Positions 46,994-57,213 of a stretch of 64,000 nucleotides of DNA are shown one piece after another. Origin of the DNA: Lachnospiraceae bacterium (GTDB taxonomy: Bacteria > Bacillota > Clostridia > Lachnospirales > Lachnospiraceae); contig JAFQCK010000015.1 in NCBI GenBank assembly GCA_017416465.1, positions 1 through 64,000 of the forward strand. Direction: 5' to 3'. Each line of letters opens with the position of its first letter. Positions within the stretch are counted from its first letter, which is position 1. A model generated the notes under the pieces. It worked only from the letters and a program-made list of their open reading frames with translations. It did no database searches and was not told the origin of the DNA. A program made the translations under genes and the position numbers.

Positions 46994-48004
46994 CTATTGT
47001 GTATCTTCGTTTGTAGTTGCTGAATTATTAGTAGCTGTCTGGTTATTAGTAGAACCTGAGTTATTAATATCTATTAATGAATCAAGAGGCATAATTGTTT
47101 GAACACTACCATTACTACTGTTAATTACAACCTTGAGTGAAGGAAGAATTTCTTCCATGGTTTCGTAGAACATTCTTTGTTTTGTTACTTCAGGATATTT
47201 TATGTATTCTTCATAAAGCTTGTTGAAACGTGCAACTTGACCATTAGCTTCGTTAATTCTTTCCTGTTTTTTAGCTTCCGCCTGTTGTAAAATTTTATCA
47301 ACATTAGCTTCAGCAGCAGGTAATTGTTCGTTCTTATATTTGTTTGCATTATTTAAAGCAGTTTCTTTACCCTGTTTTGCAGTTTCGACAGCTTTAAAGG
47401 CTTGCATAACCTCTTCGGTCGGTGGTTCGGCGTCCTGCATTGTTATATTTACAAGCATAATACCAATAGCATTTGCATCAAGTCTTTCAATAATCATTTC
47501 TTTGATTTGAGCTTGAATTTCTGATTTACCTGTAGTTAATACATCATCAACAGGAGTATTACCAATAACTGTTCTAATAGAACTTTGAGCAATGTTTTTA
47601 AGTATTTCTTTTGGATTATCTGAAGCGTATAAAGCTTCAATTGGATCCGTAACCTGATACTCAATAAAGAAATCTACGTTAATAAAGTTATAGTCTGAGG
47701 TAATCATAAGCGATTCATCTTCAATTGTTTCGTTGGTAGCAGAATTATATCCCATTGTTAATCCTTGGATAGTTGTATCTACTTTTCTTACTTTTTGTAT
47801 AAATGGAATTTTGAAATGTAGTCCTGAATCAGATACGGTTCTTGCATTACCTAATGTAAGGAGTACCGCCTGTTCATTTTCTTTTACAGTATAAAAACTG
47901 TTTGCAATTAAGATAATTGCCATAATAGCAACAACTATACCGATTGCAAGCTTTTTTTGCTTTTCAGTATTGTAATTTGGTACGTTAATTACTTTTTTAT
48001 TCAT
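46994..48004 (-). CDS. hflK: SPFH protein HflK
   Basis: 336 residues. N-terminal membrane helix (about 20-40, IGIVVAIMAIILIANSFYTV), then ENEQAVLLTLGNARTVSDSGLHFKIPFIQKV, VDFFIEYQVTDPIEALYASDNP, SIRTVIGNTPVDDVLTTGKSEIQ and a Lys/Glu/Ala-rich coiled coil. The C-terminal tail is low-complexity Asn/Thr/Ser. It is the first gene of the hflK-hflC-XRE operon. It lacks the Gly-rich N-terminal extension of the proteobacterial protein. Confidence 0.9.
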   Translation of the reverse strand: MNKKVINVPNYNTEKQKKLAIGIVVAIMAIILIANSFYTVKENEQAVLLTLGNARTVSDSGLHFKIPFIQKVRKVDTTIQGLTMGYNSATNETIEDESLMITSDYNFINVDFFIEYQVTDPIEALYASDNPKEILKNIAQSSIRTVIGNTPVDDVLTTGKSEIQAQIKEMIIERLDANAIGIMLVNITMQDAEPPTEEVMQAFKAVETAKQGKETALNNANKYKNEQLPAAEANVDKILQQAEAKKQERINEANGQVARFNKLYEEYIKYPEVTKQRMFYETMEEILPSLKVVINSSNGSVQTIMPLDSLIDINNSGSTNNQTATNNSATTNEDTQ

Positions 48005-48030
48005 ATGTATTATTCACCCTTTCTTTTTTT

Positions 48031-48106
48031 GTATTAGTAATTATTCAGAACACAGCTCGAAAATGATTAGCATTTTCTTGTTCTGAACAGTCACAAATAT
48101 TAATAC
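48031..48106. repeat. Intergenic dyad, copy C of GTAACTGTTCAGA-type repeat
   Basis: TTCAGAACA (48044-48052) pairs with TGTTCTGAA (48079-48087), with an inner GAAAATG/CATTTTC stem; GTATTA/TAATAC may close the base. The right arm CTGAACAGTCACAAA matches the arms of the other copies. It lies between the divergent hflK and hydratase genes. Confidence 0.55.
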
Positions 48107-48182
48107 ATTGTCATTTTACATCAAAAGGAAGAAATATTAAAGTATTTTAGATAATTAGTTATATTTTCCTAATAAAAAGAGT

Positions 48183-48211
48183 TTGCATATTGAATTGATT
48201 ATTAGTATAAT
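48183..48211 (+). promoter_or_regulatory. Promoter of the hydratase-glgB unit
   Basis: TTGCAT (48183-48188), 17 bases and TATAAT (48206-48211) lie 35 bases upstream of the hydratase ATG. Confidence 0.75.
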
Positions 48212-48246
48212 AGATGTTAACTAACTATGCATACAGGAGGAATCTC

Positions 48247-50532
48247 ATGGTAACTTTGAGTAAAGGCGGAGCGTATCTTTTAAATGGGACAGAAGTTGTT
48301 GAAGTTTCTGAACATTCAGAAGATATACTTAAGGCAAAATTAGGCGATAAATATATAACAAAAGAAGAAGCGGCAAAGAATACAATCGCTTATGATATTT
48401 TAGAGAAACATAATACATCAGGAAATATGGAGAAGCTTCAGATTAAGTTTGACAAGCTTACTTCACATGATATTACATTCGTAGGTATTATTCAGACTGC
48501 AAGAGCATCAGGTCTTGAAAAATTCCCTATTCCATATGTACTTACAAACTGTCATAACAGTTTGTGTGCGGTTGGAGGAACAATTAATGAAGATGACCAT
48601 ATGTTTGGTCTTACTTGTGCGAAGAAGTATGGTGGAGTATATGTTCCACCTCATCAAGCAGTTATTCATCAGTTTGCAAGAGAGATGCTTGCAGGTGGTG
48701 GAAAGATGATTTTAGGTTCAGACAGTCATACACGTTATGGTGCACTCGGAACAATGGCTATGGGTGAAGGCGGACCTGAATTAGTTAAGCAGTTACTTTC
48801 ACAGACATATGACATTAATATGCCAGGCGTTATTGCGGTATATTTAAGTGGTGAACCGGTTAAGGGTGTTGGACCTCAGGACGTTGCACTTGCTATTATT
48901 GGAGCAGTATTTAACAATGGTTATGTTAAGAATAAAGTTCTTGAATTCGTTGGACCGGGTGTATCTAAGTTAAGTGCTGATTTCAGAATTGGTATTGATG
49001 TAATGACAACAGAGACAACATGTCTTTCATCTATCTGGGCAACAGATGGTAATATTAAGGATTTCTATGATATTCACGGAAGAAGTGAAGAATATAAAGA
49101 GTTAAATCCTGGTGATGTGGCATATTATGATGGAGTAGTATATGTTGAACTTGATAAAGTTAAACCTATGATTGCTATGCCATTCCATCCAAGTAATACA
49201 TACACAATTGAAGAACTTAATGCTAATCTTTTAGATATTCTTGATGATTGTGAAAAGAAAGCATTAGTAAGTCTTGATGGACAGGTTGATTTCACACTTA
49301 AGGATAAAGTTAGAAATGGAAAACTTTATGTAGAGCAGGGAATTATCGCAGGCTGTGCAGGTGGTGGTTTTGAAAATATTTGTGCGGCAGCAGATATTCT
49401 TAAAGGAAAGAGTATCGGTGCTGATGAGTTTACATTAAGCGTATATCCTGCAAGTACACCTATTTATGTAGAACTTGCAAGAAACGGAAGACTTGCAGAC
49501 CTTATGGCAACAGGTGCTATTGTTAAGACAGCATTCTGTGGACCATGTTTCGGTGCAGGAGATACACCGGCTAATAATGCATTTAGTATCAGACATTCTA
49601 CAAGAAACTTCCCTAACAGAGAAGGTTCTAAGTTACAGAACGGTCAGATTTCATCAGTTGCTCTTATGGATGCTCGTTCTATTGCAGCAACAGCGGCTAA
49701 TAAAGGTTATTTAACAGCAGCAACAGATGTGGATGCAGGATTTACTAATCCAAGATATTTCTTTGATAAGACAATATATGAAAACAGAGTATTTGACAGT
49801 AAAGGAAAAGCGGACCCTGAGGTTGAGATTAAATTTGGTCCAAACATTAAGGACTGGCCAAAGATGGTAGCTTTAACAGATAATCTTGTATTAAAGGTTG
49901 TATCAGAGATTCATGACCCTGTAACTACAACAGATGAGCTTATCCCTTCAGGAGAAACTTCATCATATCGTTCTAATCCATTAGGACTTGCAGAGTTTAC
50001 TTTATCAAGAAAAGATCCGGCTTATGTAGGAAAGGCTAAAGAAGTTCAGGCAGCAGAAAAAGCCAGAGAAGAAGGAAACTGTCCAGCAGAAGTTCTTACA
50101 GAGCTTAAGCCTATAATGGAAAAGATTAAAGAGTCATATGATATCAATAAGGACAATGTTGGTATTGGAAGTACAATATATGCGGTTAAACCGGGAGATG
50201 GTTCGGCAAGAGAGCAGGCTGCATCATGTCAGAAGGTTCTTGGTGGTTGGGCTAATATTGCTAAGGAATATGCAACTAAGAGATATCGTTCTAATCTTAT
50301 TAATTGGGGTATGTTGCCATTCCTTTTTGAAGAGGATAATTTACCATTTGCAAATGGAGATTATATCTTTATTCCGGGAATAAAGGATGCAGTTAAGAAT
50401 AAAGATGCTGTAATCAAAGCTTATGTTGTTAAAGACGAGCTTAAAGAATTTGATTTAAAATTAGGAGAATTAACAGACGACGAAAGAGATATTATCTTAA
50501 AAGGCTGTTTGATTAATTATAATAGAATTTAA
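48247..50532 (+). CDS. Aconitase-family hydratase (YbhJ-like)
   Basis: 761 residues of the aconitase/isopropylmalate isomerase superfamily. [23 protein letters not shown] is the substrate and active-site region. Three cluster cysteines are in the [11 protein letters not shown] segment and CGPCFGAGD (CxxC). The swivel domain shows [23 protein letters not shown] near the C-terminus. Overall pattern and length resemble E. coli YbhJ, a hydratase of unproven substrate, more than citrate aconitase itself. The frame opens at 48214, but GGAGG 7 bases before 48247 sets the start. glgB follows after 18 bases, with no obvious metabolic link. Confidence 0.85.
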   Translation: MVTLSKGGAYLLNGTEVVEVSEHSEDILKAKLGDKYITKEEAAKNTIAYDILEKHNTSGNMEKLQIKFDKLTSHDITFVGIIQTARASGLEKFPIPYVLTNCHNSLCAVGGTINEDDHMFGLTCAKKYGGVYVPPHQAVIHQFAREMLAGGGKMILGSDSHTRYGALGTMAMGEGGPELVKQLLSQTYDINMPGVIAVYLSGEPVKGVGPQDVALAIIGAVFNNGYVKNKVLEFVGPGVSKLSADFRIGIDVMTTETTCLSSIWATDGNIKDFYDIHGRSEEYKELNPGDVAYYDGVVYVELDKVKPMIAMPFHPSNTYTIEELNANLLDILDDCEKKALVSLDGQVDFTLKDKVRNGKLYVEQGIIAGCAGGGFENICAAADILKGKSIGADEFTLSVYPASTPIYVELARNGRLADLMATGAIVKTAFCGPCFGAGDTPANNAFSIRHSTRNFPNREGSKLQNGQISSVALMDARSIAATAANKGYLTAATDVDAGFTNPRYFFDKTIYENRVFDSKGKADPEVEIKFGPNIKDWPKMVALTDNLVLKVVSEIHDPVTTTDELIPSGETSSYRSNPLGLAEFTLSRKDPAYVGKAKEVQAAEKAREEGNCPAEVLTELKPIMEKIKESYDINKDNVGIGSTIYAVKPGDGSAREQAASCQKVLGGWANIAKEYATKRYRSNLINWGMLPFLFEEDNLPFANGDYIFIPGIKDAVKNKDAVIKAYVVKDELKEFDLKLGELTDDERDIILKGCLINYNRI

Positions 50533-50550
50533 GAAAGAGAGGTGTAGCAT

Positions 50551-52533
50551 ATGAACATCATAACTGAAACCGACAGATATCTTTTTGGGCAAGGCTCTCA
50601 TTATGAGATTTATGAGAAGATGGGTGCTCATGTAATGGAAATAGATGGAGTTTGGGGAACATACTTTGCGGTATGGGCTCCTAACGCACGTGCGGTTAGT
50701 GTTGTGGGGAATTTTAATGATTGGAATGGATACCTTGGTATAATGGAACGCCTTGGAAGCTCAGGTATCTGGGAAAAGTTCATTCCGGGAATATTTGAGG
50801 GGGAAATTTACAAGTATGCAATAACAGGTCCTGATGGAGCGACACATTTAAAGGCTGACCCATATGCAAATTCATCAGAGATGCGTCCGGGAAATGCATC
50901 AAAGGTAGCTAATATTGAAGGATATGAGTGGAATGATGCAGCATGGATTGAAGATAAGACTAAGAATGTGGATAAGATAAATGATACTGCAATGTCGATT
51001 TATGAAGTTCATTTAGGTTCATGGAGAAAAGATTACTCTTACAGTGTAGATGGTTATTGTGGATATAGACAACTTGCTCATGAGCTTGGTGAGTATGTAA
51101 AGGATATGGGATATACATATATTGAGTTAATAGGTATATCTGAACATCCTTTGGATGCTTCATGGGGATATCAGGTTACAGGATATTATGCACCAACTTC
51201 AAGGCATGGTGATCCAAAAGATTTTATGTATTTTGTTGACTATATGCATCAGCTGGGAATAGGTGTTATTCTTGACTGGGTTCCTGCACATTTTCCAAAA
51301 GATGAACACGGTCTTGCAATGTTTGATGGTACTCCTACATATGAGTATGCAGACTGGAGAAAAGGAGAGCAGAAAGACTGGGGAACAAAAGTATTTGACT
51401 ATGGCAAGACAGAGGTTATAAACTTCCTTATTGCTAATGCGTTGTATTGGGTTGAAAAATATCACGTTGATGCATTAAGAGTTGATGCAGTTGCTTCTAT
51501 GCTTTATCTTGATTATGCCAGACGCGATGGCGAATGGGTTCCTAATAAGTATGGCGGAAATGGTAACTTGGAAGCTATGGAATTCTTCAAACATTTAAAT
51601 AGCATTATGAAGAAGAGAGATCCAAGAGCATTCTTAATTGCAGAAGAATCTACAGCTTGGCCTGATTTAACAAAGACTCCTGAAGAGGGCGGACTTGGAT
51701 TTACATTCAAGTGGAATATGGGTTGGATGCATGATTTCCTTGATTATGTTAAATTAGATCCATATTTTAAGAAATTTAATCATAATAAGATGACATTTAA
51801 TATGACATATGCATTTAGTGAGAAGTTTGTTTTAGTTCTTTCTCATGATGAAGTAGTTCATATGAAGTGTTCTATGCTTTATAAAATGCCGGGAGATTTA
51901 GAAACAAAGGCTGCAAACTTAAAGACAGCATATACATTTATGTTTGGACAGCCTGGTAAGAAGCTTCTGTTCATGGGACAGGAATTTGGTCAGCGTGAAG
52001 AATGGTCAGAAGCAAGAGGTCTTGATTGGTATCTTCTTGATGAGCCAATGCATAGAGATATTAAGGATTATTATAAGAAGTTATTACATTTATATAAAAA
52101 TACACCTGTTATGTATGCTTATGAATCACAGGAGTATGAGTGCTTCAGATGGATTAATTGTGATGATGCAGATAATAGTGTATTCAGCTTTATTAGAAAA
52201 GCTCCGGGAACATTTAATGACAGTTTAACATTTGTATGTAACTTTACACCTGTTGCCAGAGATACCTATGAAATTGGTGTTCCGCATCCTGGAAAATATA
52301 AAGTAATATTAAGCTCAGAAGATGTAGAAGGCAATGAAGTTGTAGAATATACAGCAGAGCCTATGCCTGAAGGTGAACAGCTTGATTACTTTGACTATAA
52401 GTTAACAGTTAAGCTTAGAGGTTTTGAATCGATTATTATGGAAGTTCCAAAACAGCCAGTGAAGAAGCCTGTAAGAAAGGTTACAAAGAAAGCTGATTCT
52501 ACAAAAAAGAGCAGTGCAAAGAAAACTAAATAG
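50551..52533 (+). CDS. glgB: 1,4-alpha-glucan branching enzyme
   Basis: 660 residues. CBM48 at about 30-125 (GTYFAVWAPNARAVSVVGNFNDWNG), then the GH13 barrel: YIELIGISEHPLDASWGYQVTGYYAPTSRHG, VDALRVDAVASMLYLDY with the nucleophile Asp, AEESTAW with the acid Glu, and LSHDEVVH with the third carboxylate. It forms alpha-1,6 branches in glycogen. A C-terminal beta domain is followed by an unusual lysine-rich tail (KKPVRKVTKKADSTKKSSAK). GAGAGG precedes the ATG. A terminator follows, and no other glg genes are in the window. Confidence 0.94.
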   Translation: MNIITETDRYLFGQGSHYEIYEKMGAHVMEIDGVWGTYFAVWAPNARAVSVVGNFNDWNGYLGIMERLGSSGIWEKFIPGIFEGEIYKYAITGPDGATHLKADPYANSSEMRPGNASKVANIEGYEWNDAAWIEDKTKNVDKINDTAMSIYEVHLGSWRKDYSYSVDGYCGYRQLAHELGEYVKDMGYTYIELIGISEHPLDASWGYQVTGYYAPTSRHGDPKDFMYFVDYMHQLGIGVILDWVPAHFPKDEHGLAMFDGTPTYEYADWRKGEQKDWGTKVFDYGKTEVINFLIANALYWVEKYHVDALRVDAVASMLYLDYARRDGEWVPNKYGGNGNLEAMEFFKHLNSIMKKRDPRAFLIAEESTAWPDLTKTPEEGGLGFTFKWNMGWMHDFLDYVKLDPYFKKFNHNKMTFNMTYAFSEKFVLVLSHDEVVHMKCSMLYKMPGDLETKAANLKTAYTFMFGQPGKKLLFMGQEFGQREEWSEARGLDWYLLDEPMHRDIKDYYKKLLHLYKNTPVMYAYESQEYECFRWINCDDADNSVFSFIRKAPGTFNDSLTFVCNFTPVARDTYEIGVPHPGKYKVILSSEDVEGNEVVEYTAEPMPEGEQLDYFDYKLTVKLRGFESIIMEVPKQPVKKPVRKVTKKADSTKKSSAKKTK

Positions 52534-52559
52534 ATATTGTTGATGAAATGATATATAAT

Positions 52560-52590
52560 GAGAGGCTATGCGATGCATAGCCTCTTGTTT
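52560..52590 (+). terminator. Terminator after glgB
   Basis: AGAGGCTATG (52561-52570) pairs with CATAGCCTCT (52576-52585) around CGATG, followed by TGTTT. Confidence 0.8.
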
Positions 52591-52610
52591 AATTGTTAGA
52601 ATATTGATTT

Positions 52611-52628
52611 GTAACTGTTTAGAGCTAA
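52611..52628. repeat. Half copy D of the GTAACTGTTCAGA-type repeat
   Basis: GTAACTGTTTAGAGCTAA matches one arm of copies A and B, including the GAGCTAA extension of copy B. The partner arm is absent. It lies between glgB and the end of the convergent ATPase gene. Confidence 0.5.
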
Positions 52629-52635
52629 AAAGCAT

Positions 52636-53931
52636 TTATATACAAAATGTAGCATAAAGAGGAACTATTTTTTTGTTATCTTCAAAGCCAAAGTTTTTAG
52701 CTGAGAGTTTAATGGCATAATCAGGTTTATGGGTGTCCATATATACTTTTAAGCTTTTTGCTCTGGTATTATCAGCTGATTTAACTTCGATAGGAATTAA
52801 TTTACCTTCGCGTTGAATAATAAAATCAATCTCAGCACCACGTTCTGACTCCCAATAGTAGGTATTATAACCATTAATGGAAAGTTGAACGTTGACGTAA
52901 TTTTCTGCCATACCACCTTTAAAGTCATTTAGGTCTTCAACCATATAGAGAATATCATTTGCTAATAAATCCTTTTTGGCACAGAGTAGTCCCAAATCAG
53001 AAACATAAATCTTAAAGGCATCAATGTTGCGATAATTCTCTAGAGGCTTTTTAATTTGTTCTACTTTATATACTTGTGACACGATACCTGATAAACAGAG
53101 CCATTCAATAGCATTTTTAAATTCAGAAGCACGCCCGCCTGTTTTTATTAGTTTATATTGAAAACGAGTATTCTTTTTGGAGAGTTGAACAGTGATATTG
53201 TCATACGCTAATCTTGTTTTCTTAATCTCATTAAGATTGTTGTATTTGCTCATATCATTCAGATAACTTGCAAGTATTGTGTCTTGTGTATGTCGTACAA
53301 GAATATAATCTTTTGTTTGAACAAATTGCATTACACATTCAGGCATACCACCTATAACAAGATATTGACGATAAATTTGCATTGATATATCATGCAAAGC
53401 AGAAGGTAAAGGTGTATTTGTATTAAAACAATTTCGTATCTGTTTAACTAAATCATCTTTTCCAAGAGCCAACATAAATTCTTCCATATCCATAGGATAC
53501 AGAGTTTTCATATCTACTTTTCCAACAGGAAAGGAAAATTTAGCTCTGTTAACAGCAACACCAAGTAAGCTTCCTGCAACAATAATGTGATAATCAGGAG
53601 CATCTTCGCAAAAATATTTAAGTGAAGTTAAAGCTCTTTCACAAAGTTGTATCTCATCAAATACGATTAGTGTTTTTTCTTTGATAATTGTCTGTCCTAC
53701 GATGTGAGATAAAATTGGTATTAAATATTCAGGGCTGATATTTTCATCAAAGGTTTCGTTCAATTTTGGATTTGTTTCAAAGTTAAAATATGCTACATTT
53801 TCATAGTGGGTACGTCCAAATTCTAAAATAGAATATGTTTTTCCAACTTGTCTTGCACCTTGTAAAATTAAAGGTTTGCGATGTTCACTTTTTTTCCAAG
53901 ATTCTAAAAAATTTAAAATTTTTCTATACAT
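52636..53931 (-). CDS. ATP-binding protein, AAA_14/DUF4143 type
   Basis: 431 residues. N-terminal P-loop ATPase: LILQGARQVGKTYSILEFG (Walker A near residue 25), LIVFDEIQLCERALTSLKYF (Walker B), IIVAGSLLGVAV (sensor) and FPVGKVDMKTLYPMDMEEFM. The C-terminal DUF4143 part includes ERGAEIDFIIQREGKLIPIEVKSA, a restriction-endonuclease-like pattern with Glu, Asp and Lys. Such proteins are common, often strain-variable, and of unknown role. GGAAGGAG precedes the ATG. It is an isolated gene with its own promoter. Confidence 0.88.
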   Translation of the reverse strand: MYRKILNFLESWKKSEHRKPLILQGARQVGKTYSILEFGRTHYENVAYFNFETNPKLNETFDENISPEYLIPILSHIVGQTIIKEKTLIVFDEIQLCERALTSLKYFCEDAPDYHIIVAGSLLGVAVNRAKFSFPVGKVDMKTLYPMDMEEFMLALGKDDLVKQIRNCFNTNTPLPSALHDISMQIYRQYLVIGGMPECVMQFVQTKDYILVRHTQDTILASYLNDMSKYNNLNEIKKTRLAYDNITVQLSKKNTRFQYKLIKTGGRASEFKNAIEWLCLSGIVSQVYKVEQIKKPLENYRNIDAFKIYVSDLGLLCAKKDLLANDILYMVEDLNDFKGGMAENYVNVQLSINGYNTYYWESERGAEIDFIIQREGKLIPIEVKSADNTRAKSLKVYMDTHKPDYAIKLSAKNFGFEDNKKIVPLYATFCI

Positions 53932-53983
53932 AATTTAACTACTCCTTCCTTAAGTATTTTATTTAAGAAGTAATGTTTTATGT

Positions 53984-54050
53984 ATTATAGCATAAGTTCG
54001 TGTAAAAAAACGAGGGGGTTTTAGTGAGAAATAACATTAAATTACACGAA
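53984..54050 (-). promoter_or_regulatory. Promoter and dyad upstream of the AAA_14 gene
   Basis: On the minus strand TATAAT (53984-53989) has a TG extension. Immediately upstream, TTCGTGTAA (53997-54005) and its exact inverse TTACACGAA (54042-54050) lie 36 bases apart, positioned as a possible operator. The rest of the 311-base gap before the DUF6240 gene holds a sigma-D promoter (next entry). Confidence 0.5.
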
Positions 54051-54147
54051 TAAAATACAAATTTTAACAAAAAAACACAGGAGCATGTTTATATGCATTT
54101 GTAGCTAAAATGTAATAAAGGGTTTGATTTTATCGTAAATTTTCATC

Positions 54148-54175
54148 TAAACAAATCCTCTAAATCCACCGATAT
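54148..54175 (+). promoter_or_regulatory. Sigma-D (FliA-type) promoter of the DUF6240 gene
   Basis: TAAA (54148-54151), 16 bases and ACCGATAT (54168-54175) resemble the flagellar sigma factor consensus TAAA-N15-GCCGATAA. An 18-base perfect palindrome centred on CTAG (54174-54191) overlaps the expected transcription start. The SD of the gene follows about 60 bases later. Confidence 0.65.
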
Positions 54176-54242
54176 TAATACTAGTATTAATGTGAAATTT
54201 TAATTTTATGTATATCTACCCGTAATCGGAATGGAGGACTTT

Positions 54243-57152
54243 ATGAGCTTAGACATTGGAAAAATATCGGATTTATATAAAGCATCTGTTATAGATAAAG
54301 ATAGTCGTGAAAAGATTGAAAAGACCGGTCGTGTAAACATGGCTGATTATTTCTTTGAGGAAACAAAGATAAAAAGTGTGGAAAACACAGCTGATGTTTA
54401 TGACAGAGGTGGAGAAAGCAAGACTATTTTAGAAGAAAATCTTGTTCTTAATGAAGAAATGCTTAACAAATTAGGTGAAGTAGTTAATGCAGATAATTTT
54501 TCGGAGTATGAAAAACTTGGAATCATACCAGATAAAGATGATCCAACAAGTATCCTGACTGTATCTGAACGAATTGAGATACAGCTTGCAATGCATTGTG
54601 ACGGATATAAGGCAAGTGGAAGTATTAGCATAAAAGATTTGGAAAGTATGTATGGAACTTCCGGAAGAGCTTATCAGGTTGCCAGCAGACTTAATAGTAA
54701 AGACATTTATCCGGAAGAAGAATTGGTTGATAGTATCAGTAAAGCACTTGATAAAATTGATAGTATTAAGAATGTAAACAGAGAAGCACAGGAATATCTT
54801 TTAACTAATAATAAACCTGTAACTATTGAAAATGTATATAAGGCAACTTATAGTGTATCTGCCAGTCAGACTAGTTATGCACCGTTAAGTAATAGTGATT
54901 GGTCTAAGCTGGAAGGTCAGGTTAAAAATACTGTGGAAAATATGGGATTTGAAGCAAATGCAGATGTTATGGCAGATGCAAAATGGCTTGTCGAGTCTAA
55001 GATTCCACTTAATAGTGAAAATATTTATAAGCTTTCTCAGATTAGGGATATTAATGAGCAGTTGAATAATCCTTCAATAAATACAGACGCATGGATTGAT
55101 AAATTAGCTAAAGATACAGTATTTTTAGGTAGTGCTGAAAGTTCTTCAATGAACTTTTATAAAACTGTTGAAGGTGACAGCATTGAGGCTATGACAATAA
55201 TTAATAATGGAACAAGTGACCAGGTTAGTGAATTATTATCTGATGGAAAAGAAGTTACACTTTTAAATCTTAAAAGACTTCAGGAAAACAGGTCTAAAGA
55301 TAATCAGGAGCTTAGAAATAAAAAATCCGCTTCAGATACAACAAACAATAGAGATTATTTAAAAGAAATTAATGCAAATGAAAATAAACAGCAAAAATAC
55401 ATTTCTACCAAAAGAGCGTTGGCAGAAGCAAGACTTAAGATGAGTGTTGAAGCTGGAATTATGCTTGCAAAGGCAGGAATGGAATTAAATGTTGCTTCAC
55501 TAATGGAAGTAGTTGATAATTTAAAAGCTATGGAAGATAAGGTTGCAAGGAAGGTATTTGAAAGCATTTCATATACTGCGACTAAAGAAGAAGTGTCGAT
55601 ATATTCAGATTCAAAATCATATTTACAGGAATTTGTAAGTACAAACGCATATGTACTTGGTAATGTTTATAGAAGTGAGATTGAATTTACAGTTACAGAT
55701 ATTGTAAAAGAAGGAAAGGTAAATGAAAGTGCATTAAAGACAGCATATGAAGCATATGACCTTTTAGGCACAAAGCCTGATAAATCGCTTGGAGATTCCA
55801 TTAAGAAAGCATTTAAGGGAATTGATAATATACTAAAAGATTTGGGACTTGAAGATAGTGAAGAGAATAATCGTGCTGTAAGAATACTTGCATATAACAG
55901 TCTTGAGATTAATGCAGTAAGTATTAGTGATATAAAAGATATGGATAAGCAGGTTACAAGACTTATTGAAAATATGACACCGAAGATGACTGCATATCTT
56001 ATCGCAAATGGAATCAATCCTTTAAATACTAATATTTCTGATTTAAATGATAAATTAGAAGAATTAAAGTCAGAGATAGTCGAAGATGAAGTTGAAAAAT
56101 ATAGCGAGTATTTGTGGAAGTTAGAGAAGAATAAAGAAATATCTGATGAAGACAGAGAAGCTTATATTGGGATTTACAGACTTCTTAATATGATTGAAAA
56201 AGGTGACAGACGTGCTATAGGTGCGATAGAAAAGCAGGGTGGAGAACTTACTTTAAGTAATCTTTTAACTGCTTCAAGAAGTCTTAAAAAGACCGGAAAA
56301 GAATTTGTTATTGATGACAGCATGGGATTAACTAAACAGCTTACATTAGGTGATAATAATATAACTACTCAGCTTGAAAAGTTCTTAAATGACTCACAGA
56401 ATCATAATGAAAGTGATGAGTATCATAAGGAATTGCTTGCTATTAAGAGTAGAGAAATTGAAAGTCTTCGTTATGTTAGTGAACAGACACTTAAATGTCT
56501 TCTTGAAGATGGTGCATTAAAGAATATGGATAATATTCTTAGTATCAGTTACATAATGAACAATACTAAAAGTGTATTTACAAAGATTAAAAAAGTGTGT
56601 GATGATGAAGATGTTAATTCGGATATTGATAACATAAAAGCGTCATTTGCATCAGAGGTAACAGATGGTGAAGAAGTTACAGATGCAGATATTGAAAAGT
56701 TACAAGAAAACATTGATAAGTTAAATTCAGATGTAAAAGAAGCTTTATTAAATAAATCTGAAATAAATATTGAAGATGTTCGTATCGTAAACGGAGCAGT
56801 AAAATATATGGCAAAAGCAGTTAGTGATGAGTCTTACTATGTTCCTGTTGAAATAAAAGGAGAAGAAACGCTTGTAAAATTCACACTTAAACAATCAGAG
56901 AATAATAAAGGCTTAGTAGGTATCAGAATATATTCAGATGAACAAATTGACTTAAAAATCAAAGTATCCGAAAATAAAGTTAAGATAGTGGAAATGGATA
57001 ACCTTGATACAGAAATGGCAGACAAACTTACAGATACACTTAATGAATATGTTTTTGGTAAAGAGAATGTTACTGATAGCGAAAATAGTATTAACAACAT
57101 GGTATTATTCAGACTTGCAAAAAAAGCTATAAATGAAATTAACACTCTGTAA
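54243..57152 (+). CDS. DUF6240 family protein, probable flagellar-regulon protein
   Basis: 969 residues, largely helical, acidic, without signal peptide or membrane helices and without cysteine-rich motifs. I recognise it as DUF6240, seen beside flagellin genes in Lachnospiraceae; function unknown. Repeated NxxxLYKxxx-like stretches (TIENVYKATYS, NSENIYKLSQI, LLNLKRLQE, NLLTASRSL) suggest tandem helical units over residues 90-780. The last 110 residues (SYYVPVEIKGEETLVKFTLKQ...VGIRIYSDE) look beta-rich and resemble in style the C-terminal domain of FliK hook-length proteins, a weak inference. The ATG at 54231 is part of the GGAGG region, so 54243 (MSLDIGK) is chosen. A sigma-D promoter and flagellin follow-on support a flagellar role. 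Confidence 0.65.
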   Translation: MSLDIGKISDLYKASVIDKDSREKIEKTGRVNMADYFFEETKIKSVENTADVYDRGGESKTILEENLVLNEEMLNKLGEVVNADNFSEYEKLGIIPDKDDPTSILTVSERIEIQLAMHCDGYKASGSISIKDLESMYGTSGRAYQVASRLNSKDIYPEEELVDSISKALDKIDSIKNVNREAQEYLLTNNKPVTIENVYKATYSVSASQTSYAPLSNSDWSKLEGQVKNTVENMGFEANADVMADAKWLVESKIPLNSENIYKLSQIRDINEQLNNPSINTDAWIDKLAKDTVFLGSAESSSMNFYKTVEGDSIEAMTIINNGTSDQVSELLSDGKEVTLLNLKRLQENRSKDNQELRNKKSASDTTNNRDYLKEINANENKQQKYISTKRALAEARLKMSVEAGIMLAKAGMELNVASLMEVVDNLKAMEDKVARKVFESISYTATKEEVSIYSDSKSYLQEFVSTNAYVLGNVYRSEIEFTVTDIVKEGKVNESALKTAYEAYDLLGTKPDKSLGDSIKKAFKGIDNILKDLGLEDSEENNRAVRILAYNSLEINAVSISDIKDMDKQVTRLIENMTPKMTAYLIANGINPLNTNISDLNDKLEELKSEIVEDEVEKYSEYLWKLEKNKEISDEDREAYIGIYRLLNMIEKGDRRAIGAIEKQGGELTLSNLLTASRSLKKTGKEFVIDDSMGLTKQLTLGDNNITTQLEKFLNDSQNHNESDEYHKELLAIKSREIESLRYVSEQTLKCLLEDGALKNMDNILSISYIMNNTKSVFTKIKKVCDDEDVNSDIDNIKASFASEVTDGEEVTDADIEKLQENIDKLNSDVKEALLNKSEINIEDVRIVNGAVKYMAKAVSDESYYVPVEIKGEETLVKFTLKQSENNKGLVGIRIYSDEQIDLKIKVSENKVKIVEMDNLDTEMADKLTDTLNEYVFGKENVTDSENSINNMVLFRLAKKAINEINTL

Positions 57153-57181
57153 TTAGAACATGAAATATATGATAAAAACAT

Positions 57182-57209
57182 TTAATGAATAAAACAAACT
57201 TGCCGATAA
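57182..57209 (+). promoter_or_regulatory. Sigma-D promoter of flagellin
   Basis: GCCGATAA (57202-57209) is a perfect sigma-D -10 element, with TTAA (57182-57185) 16 bases upstream. Transcription should start near 57216, giving a flagellin leader of about 265 bases. Confidence 0.75.
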
Positions 57210-57213
57210 ATAA

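Noticed and set aside
51199..51710. Minus-strand ORFs opposite glgB
   Set aside because: Shadow frames of a well-conserved GH13 enzyme.
53997..54050. TTCGTGTAA/TTACACGAA dyad as an insertion-sequence end
   Set aside because: No transposase and no direct repeat; better explained as a possible operator of the adjacent promoter.
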